A DNA stretch of 64,000 nucleotides from Neurospora tetraspora (lineage: Eukaryota > Ascomycota > Sordariomycetes > Sordariales > Sordariaceae), in NCBI RefSeq assembly GCF_033439725.1, contig NW_026944393.1, positions 558,001 to 622,000 of the forward strand, in the 5' to 3' direction. The notes below the pieces were generated by a model. That model searched no databases, was not told where the DNA came from, and saw only the letters and a list, made by a program, of their open reading frames with translations. This document shows positions 55,861 through 64,000 of this stretch, one piece after another (position 1 is the stretch's first letter; every line of letters begins with the position of its first letter). A program made the position numbers and the translations under genes.

Positions 55861-58518
55861 AATTAATGTTATTCTAATCATTTCGTCAATTTTTGAGTAA
55901 AATCAGGGCTTTCCTATATGTGTGTATGTTAATTGGATTTAATTGAATGATATTTGCAGCTTTATTAACCTTACTTAATATACTTAAGTACTTATAATAT
56001 TAAAAAGTAAAAATATTAATATCGATATTAATTTTATATATTTATAATATCGCCAACTGGATCAATTATATTAGTAAATTATAAATTATCATCTTTAACC
56101 TTAAAAAGATGTTCACCTTCTTCCTCCTAATTAATATCTCCATTTCTACTACTACTAACGCTAAGTAAAAACCTTTGGTTTATAGTATCCTTTAGTTCCA
56201 CTACGGCTTTATTAAAATCGTTTAATTTAAAGAATAGAATTTATTATCCGATTCGATATATATTAGGGGTATTAAAGGCTCTTAAATCTAGTTTACTAAA
56301 CCTTTTTATTTTACTATCTCTATATAGTTTGATAATATAAAAAGTAATATTAGTAATGGGATTACTAGATGTATAGGTTCCGTTTTGGTTGGTATTAAAA
56401 AACCGTTCTATCGATTTGCCAATGATGGAGAGGTAGTTGCTATTAAGAGATGGACGGGAGAATATAGTATGGATGTCGTACGTTGAATTCTTATAGTTTT
56501 TAATATTAATAGCGTATGTAGTATTAATATGTTCGAAGAATAAATCGATAGGCTTATAGTAATTACTAGTTATAGTATAACGAATAAAACTACTTTTGAA
56601 AATAGTATTACGAAAGTTAGAATTTATTAATATATTAAGGTAAAGAAGTTAGGCGAAATATAATATCTCTATATTATGATTTAGTAATTTCCCGCCTCAG
56701 AAAATAATGGGTAATAAAGGAATAATTTCCTTTATAAACTTATAATTATTAAAACGGATTATTTTATAAAATACTAATAGAATTTGAATTATTTATATTA
56801 ATCGATAATAGCTTCGAAATTCCTTATCAATTTTATTTTCGCTTTTAATATTATTGTATATACCTTTCTATATTATCAGTAATAAAACTTCGTTAAAGAT
56901 ACGTTAAAAGACTTTATTAAAAGTTAGAAGGTTGTTTATATTTGCTATGGTTTCCTTAATGCTATTAACGTTTAGCTAGGTTTCTTCTAATATTCCTTTT
57001 TTTATAAAAAAGTCGATGATAAATATTAGAAGTCTAGTAGAATAATTATGTATTAATAAAGGTATGATATAGTAATATTTTATATCCTTTTTATTACTAA
57101 ATTTCGTTTGCTAGAAGAATGGAATATCGGCTAATATAGTGGTAGGTAAATAATTTGCTTTAGGACTAGCATCGAAAGAATAACGCCAAAGAAGGTTATA
57201 GAAATTGACTTCAATATAGAAAAAGATAGGGATAAGTACTATCTATTTTCTTTAGTCCTATAATTCGCTAGCTTCAAGCTATAATTATTTAATTCTTTTA
57301 GTAAAAAAAGTCGTTTTTTAGTCCCTATAGATAAAGGTAAGCCGTTCAATATAATTTTTAAATTCTAGACGGTACTTCTATATTTCTTTTTATAATTTAT
57401 ATTTACCTTTAATCGTAACTTCGTCTTCGAATATAGTACTTAATTAAACGAAAGGGGAATACTTATAATTGATTATTTTAATAATAGGCATTTCTAGAAT
57501 CTTTTTTTTTAAATAAGGTAGTGAATACTTTTATAATAAGCTAAGAAGATCGCTTCTTTAATCCCTTAGGGTATGAAAGGATATATTTACGGACTATTTT
57601 AACCGTATACTTTATTTTAGGCTTGAAAGCTTTTTATTTTAAAGGCCCATTTAATTCCGGGTAGCTAATTAGTATACTATTGTTAAATTAACTATTTTAT
57701 ACTCTTTACCCCCTTTAAGCTCTCTAATCTTATTTTAGAAATTGAAATTATTATATACGATAATACCGTTAGGATTATAGGTAATATCTTTAATAACTTT
57801 CTTTATTAATTTCATTATCGAATTAAGTAATTAATTAAATACTATATGCGAAGATACTACGCTTATAGTTAATAATATATTAATAATACGTTTAAGGGTC
57901 CTATTTAAAAGTATATATAACCTAAGAATTTAGCGTAAAAAGATTCTAGTGTTTTAGGCGTAGTTACGAAGGAGAAGGGAAGATAGTAGAATGATCTAGG
58001 AGCTACAATCTTCGTTAACGGTTTTATTTTAAACTATAAGGATATTAAGGAATTATATCATTATTTTTATTAATTTACAAAGATAAAGGTATTAAAAAAG
58101 TTTAGTTAAGATTATTTACTTAGTTTTATAATATTTAAGAAAAAAAAGAGACTATTTGCGGTACTTTTTTTTATAAAATAGGCTAAAGTTGAGTAAAAGT
58201 ATTTTAAAACTATATTATATTATATATTTTAATAATAGTAGTTAGTAAACGGTTTAAGTATAGTTCGAATTTAGTAAAATATAGTTCCTTAAATAAAGTA
58301 CTTATTTCTTTACAGATTACTATAGCGGTATAAAATTCATTATTATTATTTTTAACTTCTTTAACTATTAATTTAGCCCTTCTTAAAATAGTACTTATAC
58401 GCTAGTCTTTAAGGGCCTTAATAAATTAATTGAGGTGGAAGCGGTATTTGACCTATTTTGTAAAGAATATTATAATAGAATATACCCTACTATTACCTTA
58501 CTTACAATTATCGGTCCT
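55861..58518 (-). pseudogene. RIP-degraded repeated gene, minus strand, identity unsure
   Basis: The minus strand has stretches with protein-like composition, notably at 57.67-57.84 kb: IKKVIKDITYNPNGIIVYN, NFNF, then KIRELKGGKEYKIVNLT. A Y-D/N-N-F/I-N-F motif of this sort occurs in the DUF6589 family of fungal repeat-associated proteins, which is my best but weak guess. No intact frame remains. It sits tail to tail with the RecQ-type relic. Confidence 0.35.
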
Positions 58519-58748
58519 TATTATAGTATTACGGGCCGAGGCACTATTGGGGGTAGGGTAAGATATACGTTATTATACGGAAGAGAGGAAAGGAAGGTAT
58601 ACGTAGAGGACTAACTATATAAGCAGTAACCTTAGCAGGCTAATCCGTACTTACGCATACATACAACTACACGTAACTACTATGCTCTAGGTATAATATA
58701 TAAAGTAGTTAATATAGTACGAGAATATTATAAGTTAACTTTATAATA
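58519..58748 (-). repeat. 3' LTR relic, about 230 bp
   Basis: The ends TATTATAG and TTATAATA are inverted copies compatible with TGTTATAR...YTATAACA before RIP. The C-rich tract at 58749-58760 sits where the polypurine tract of a minus-strand element should be. No partner LTR in the window. Confidence 0.6.
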
Positions 58749-61700
58749 CTATCCCCCTTTAAAAGAAGTTTTAGCAGCTTCGAATCTATATATATATATA
58801 ATAGTATTCCAAATTATTTATTTCAAACTCTTTTCGTAATTTTCTAATATTCTATTATAATTTATAAACTCTATTTTTAATATTCGATTAAATTAAATAT
58901 CTATTAAACGTCTTACTATCCTCGCAAATACTATATCTAATCCCTATTCCTCGTATACCGGGAATTTAATTAAAGGTATTATCGTGATTATAACTGTATT
59001 AAGCGGCGGCCTCGTAACGCTGATAACAGTAGCGGTCTAATATTAAACAATACAAGTAGACCGGCGCCTCGGAGGTACTAAGGGCGCTAGAATAGCGATC
59101 GGTATTAAAGCGGTAACCGGTATTAAAGTTCGTCCGGCTAATATAGTCTCTATATTTAGTAATATAGGTTTATTGGGGAACTCGTCGTAAAAGCACTAAA
59201 ACATCTCCTCGCAATCAATAACGTTATCTTTAAATTCCCAAATCGGCTAATTATCACCTATCTATTTAACTTAATAATACTAATAATAATTACCGCCAAA
59301 TTAAACGCAATCAATAAACTTCTCGAAGTTCTATTCCTCCCGTTCCTTATAATTATCCGTTCTAATTATTACGCGACTATTATTTACTTTTACATCGGAC
59401 GACGTATTCTAACTAAATAAACCTCTACCGATCTATAATTATACTATAAAAACGTAGAAAACTAGCAAACACTTTATATTAATCGGGAGCGCAAAGTATA
59501 CTATATAATTTTCCGCCCGAATAACGCAAAAAGGGCCCTCCTATCGTAAGCAAAACTTTAAATATAATTGGCCGTCAACAAAATTTATTATATTAAATAA
59601 AACTATATTACCGGGGTAGTATTTAAAGGACTCGACGTATTTCTTATTAATATTATCCTCGTATCGTTCTTAAATCTAATAAATTTATTAAATAATAAAA
59701 TCCTAAATTTACTAAAAATAGTCCGCTAACTTGAATACTTTATAATATTCTTTAAATTAAATTAGGGAAAAGTCTAAAGGTAATAAAGTACAAAATTCGG
59801 TATTTATCCGTAAATAATAACAGTAATTAGCGAAGAAGAGAAAGATACCTATCGATAATAATATAGTATTATTCCTAATGAACTCCGCAATTAGCAGCTA
59901 TTTCGCTCAATTTATTTACGCTTAGTTAATATAAAACTATAAAAATTATTCTATTTCCGTATTAATACACTCTATCTAAATATTAATCTAAGGGTAAAAA
60001 GCAGAAATTAATTCACAAATAATAAATAATCTCTTATAAAAGGTAAACTAAAAATATGATACAAATTAAATACTTTTATCGGACAGAATACTATCTAGTA
60101 GGCTATAAATAGAATAAATACAATCGATAAAACAGTCCGCGAACTCCTCCGCTTCTACAATTACTACAAATATATAATATTGCATTTTAATTAAATAATC
60201 AACGATAATAGCAATATACTTGAAGGTTTAACTAAAATAAATACTTCTTAATAATAAGGTAATATAATTAATAAATATATTTTACTATAATATAAAAGAG
60301 ATAATTATAGGTTTAAAATAACCAGTTAAACCCTATTTAAATAATTTTATCTTTACGTAAAGGAAGCAACTTTTATAAAAAAAACTTTATATTATTATAT
60401 ATTGCCTCCTAATAAAATTCATATTATAAAAATTCGTATATAATATCGTAACTATGGTAGCCCATACCAAGAGAATTATATTAGCAACTAATTAATTAGA
60501 ATTAGAACTCCTTATTATAAGGGTTAATAATTACCCTATCGCGCTATTTTACAATACCGTTTATAGCGTAGTATTCGAAAAAGGTATAGTAAAAAACGTT
60601 TTTAATAATCAGTAACTACTAGCGCCGCGTCTTATTTATAAAATATGAAAAGAATTCTTATAAAAAAATAAATATTTTATAATTAATATAGATTAGGTCG
60701 TCGGTAAATTTATTATCGAAATCCTCCATACCTAATAAATAGAGGGAGAAATTAATAATAGGGTCCTCCTTAGAGAAATAACCGTCTTCGAATTACGAAG
60801 GGTCCAAAAGCAGGCATTTTCTAACCGTAAACTTATCGTCTTCTATATTATTAAATTAATCGTTCGGTTTTCAGCTTAATACGTCTAGGCGGAGGTTCCT
60901 CGAATTTAATATATATTTAGTTAAAAAATTAAACCAGGACAAGAACTAGGACTACTCTATATAATATTAAATGAATTATTTATTAGTTATAAAAGTTTAA
61001 AAATTCTTATAATGTATTAAGATATTGAAAAGCTATTAAGCGCCTTCGAATTTTAACTTCTATTCCTCTAGCGCTTTAATAATGATAAGGAATTCCTTAT
61101 TATAAATATTATAATTATATTCTTAAGCTATATACTTCGTTAAAAAGTAAATTATTAAGTATAGTACGCCGTTATCCCCGTATGAAAATAAGGTACTGCC
61201 TATAACTTAATTAAATATATTTATCTTAACTACTAATTTTTTAGTCTAATCGTAAATCTTTAATACGGGACCCTTAATAAAAGCCGTTTTTAACGCTTTA
61301 AAAGCGGATTAATAGCTACTATTCTAAATCTAAGCGGCCTCTTTCTTAATAAATTTATATAGTAGGGTCGCTATTATCGAAAAATTTCGTATAAAGCGTT
61401 AGTAGAAATTTATAAAACTTAAGAAAGATTATAAGGACTTTTTAAATTCTAAGGCTACCTATTCGGTAATAGTTTTAACCTTTTCTAGATTTATTTTAAT
61501 ACCTCCCGGAATAATAATTAAACCTAAATATTTCGTACGTATTGTATAAAATTCGTATTTATCGATATTAACGTTAAGGCCGGCCTATATTAAATAATTG
61601 AAAATATTATTAATATATTGTTTATAATTTTTAACGTTATTGCAATAAATAAGGATATTATTGAAGTAAGCAGTTGTATAAATGTCGAAAATATTATATA

Positions 61701-64000
61701 AAATATTATTAATATAATTTTAGAAAGCGCCTAGCGCGCTTTATAAATTGAATAGTATAATTAAAGACTCGAATAGGCTAAACTATATAATGAAAATAAT
61801 TAACTATTCGTAACCCTATTTAATACGAATACAATTAAAGGTAATAATAATATTAAATTTAATAAAAGTTTTAGCTCGGTAGATAGCGTCGAGGATCTCT
61901 TTAATTAATAGTAATAAGTAGCGGGATTTTAGAGTTATATTATTAATACCTCTATAATCGATATAAATACGGACTCCGCCTCCTAATTCTTTAATGAATA
62001 AGATTAGAAAAGAGGCTTTAAATTATAATAACCGGATAAACTTTTTAGCCAAATTATCGTTGATCTATTTCTTAATAATATTCAATTCGTTGGGGTTGAA
62101 AAGGCGGCTTCGAGTTACTAGCGAGGTAGTTCTAAAATGGAATTCGATCTTAAAATTATAAAAGCGTATTAGAAGTAATATTTTAACGCCCTCTTATTTA
62201 AATATATTAACGTAATACTAATATTAAAAAGGGAATTTTATTTTAATTTACTCGTCGGTCTTCGGCGGCTTATCGGCTTTTTCGTAAAACTTTATTACGT
62301 TTTCGGATATAATTTTATTTAAGGATATGCTATCCGTCGCAAAATATTTATTAATAATAACTTATAATATAGGAAATCCTCTTCTATCCTTAATAGTAGT
62401 ACCGAATTAACAACTCTTACGGTACGGAGGGTTTCCCTATCTCTAATTCCAATTAAATTATTAATCTATTCATAAAAATTATTATTAAATAAATATTTAT
62501 ACTATCCTTCTCTTCCTATTAATACTTTAATATTATTATTTTTTTAATTAATCTATCGCTAATATATCTAAAATTTAAAACGCCTCCTTCTTTCTCTATA
62601 CTATTCTCCTCTTTTATTCTTTTAATATCCTCCATTATTTAGGCCCTTATTATATAAATTACTTAGAATTTATATTTTTTAATTATTTAATTAAAAGTAA
62701 CTATTAATAATTCCCGAATATTAGTAAGATTAATAAAGTTATAAGGTATATTACAAACGCGGACTAACGTATAGTAATCGGTATTATCAATACGGACGCC
62801 TCTAATTATTTAATAAAATATTAGAGAGAGATGAAGTATTTAAAGCTATTCCAATAATATTAAAAGTATAAAAGTTTGGCCGGGGCTACTAAAGGTCTTT
62901 CTAATTAATATAATACTTAAACGGTTAATAACCCTATTTCGAAAGTAATTAAAACGTTGATGGGTAATTCGTCTTATAATTGTAGAGATAGAAATATAAC
63001 GTACGATATCGGTTTGGGGGCCGCTAACGTAATTGAATTTAAATTCCCTTTTAAAAGTAAATTCCCCCTCGTTTATGACTTCTTTATAAAAAGCTTTCTT
63101 ATAAATAAAGATTAAATAAGTATTTAATATATTAAATAAAAGGATAATATAATTACTTTTAAATTTTAAAGGGGTATATTTTATATAATTAAGGGCCCCT
63201 TTTAAAAAGTAATCTCGTAGTTTATATACTAAAATAAATTATAAGTATAAGGAATTGTGAAGTTAGGAAATACTTAGGGCCTAGTAAACGAATTAAGGGT
63301 AGCTGAGGATAACCGGGTTATTTTCTACTAAATTGTAAATTAATAAATCTATAATTTCGTAATATAGTCCCGCCTATATTGTTAATTTAAAGAAGTAAAT
63401 AATATTACCTTTAATTAAGCCTTTATTAATAAAATAGAAGATCTTTAGCGTTCTTAACTTATAATAAGGAAATTAATAATAATAAATAAAATATCTATTA
63501 ATAAAATCAAAAATAATATAATTCCTATCGATTAGGGTAGAGTAATATAATTTATACTATCCGTTAAATGAATGAATAAAGAAATTTAATAAATTAGAGT
63601 ATTTATAACGGCTATTTATAAAACATTTATATATTTCGACTATATTTAACTATATAAAAACATCCCCCTTCTCTCTTCCTAATCCTATAAATTTATACTT
63701 CTAATTACAATTTAGTTTAGAAGCTATACATTTCCCTACTAGCCGATAATATTATTTTTATTACCCTAAATAAGATTAATAAAACCGGGCTAATAAATAA
63801 GGATTGGGGAAATGGGGGCCGGGGTATTTTAATAATCCTAAGCGGCCGTAAGGGCTATACCTATAATATTAATTTAATAATTTCTAGCTGGGCAATATTA
63901 ACTATACTATTACTAACTATAATTATATTAACCCTATTAAAGAACGGCGTTATTTCTTCTACTACCGCTCCTACTGCCTTTACCTCCTCTACAATTTCCG
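58519..64000 (-). mobile_element. RIP-degraded chromovirus relic, minus strand, runs off the window
   Basis: A 3' LTR (58519-58748) is followed by a polypurine-tract-like run. The minus-strand interior then shows integrase/chromodomain-side traces (59-60.5 kb), reverse transcriptase (about 61.3-62.1 kb, similar in spacing and sequence to the intact element's) and protease/Gag-side sequence up to the window end. The distance from LTR to reverse transcriptase (about 3 kb) matches the intact element. It is broken throughout by very many transitions. The 5' LTR is not in the window. Confidence 0.7.

Overview
The window comes from a filamentous ascomycete whose genome has been shaped by repeat-induced point mutation (RIP). 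The likely group is Sordariales (Neurospora or Sordaria-like); this is an inference. Three things support it: genes with short 54-100 bp introns carrying GTRNGT donors and CTAAC/CTGAC branch sites; long AT-rich stretches almost emptied of CpA and TpG and full of TpA; and retroelement relics that differ mainly by C/T and G/A transitions. No rRNA, tRNA, CRISPR or prokaryotic feature was seen.

Layout. (1) 1-16.9 kb is a normal-composition gene block: an unknown 531-aa protein, a Nudix hydrolase, a three-exon ArAE/FUSC-type membrane exporter (1278 aa) and a three-exon MFS transporter (559 aa). It also holds the two separated halves of a secreted, GPI-type aspartic protease. The N-terminal half is at 4.8-5.4 kb on the plus strand and the C-terminal half at 15.2-15.8 kb on the minus strand, as an inversion of about 10.4 kb carrying both transporters would leave them. 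(2) 16.9-24.0 kb is an AT-rich graveyard of Ty3/Gypsy relics that contains a clean 493-bp foldback MITE. (3) 24,066-31,885 is a whole-looking Ty3/Gypsy chromovirus on the minus strand with identical 191-bp LTRs and a TTGTT target duplication, apparently inserted after the surrounding RIP. (4) 31.9-43.9 kb is more RIP-degraded Gypsy sequence, including an element still flanked by both 243-bp LTRs (35,714-43,935). (5) 43.9-53.0 kb is a mixed island. It has telomere-like and simple repeats, a decayed coiled-coil-type gene, a tandem duplication with a RIP gradient, and a Ser/Thr-rich unknown gene interrupted by one in-frame TAG. (6) 53.0-64.0 kb is RIP-degraded again: a RecQ-type helicase relic, an unidentified minus-strand gene relic, and the 3' part of another chromovirus relic that runs off the window.

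The two transporters are the only functional pair by theme (efflux or uptake at membranes), and nothing shows that they are co-regulated. I found no convincing new multi-gene system. The most distinctive observations are the inversion-split protease, the unmutated retroelement and MITE inside heavily RIPed DNA, the RecQ-type relic, and the single nonsense codon in an otherwise open 500-codon frame.
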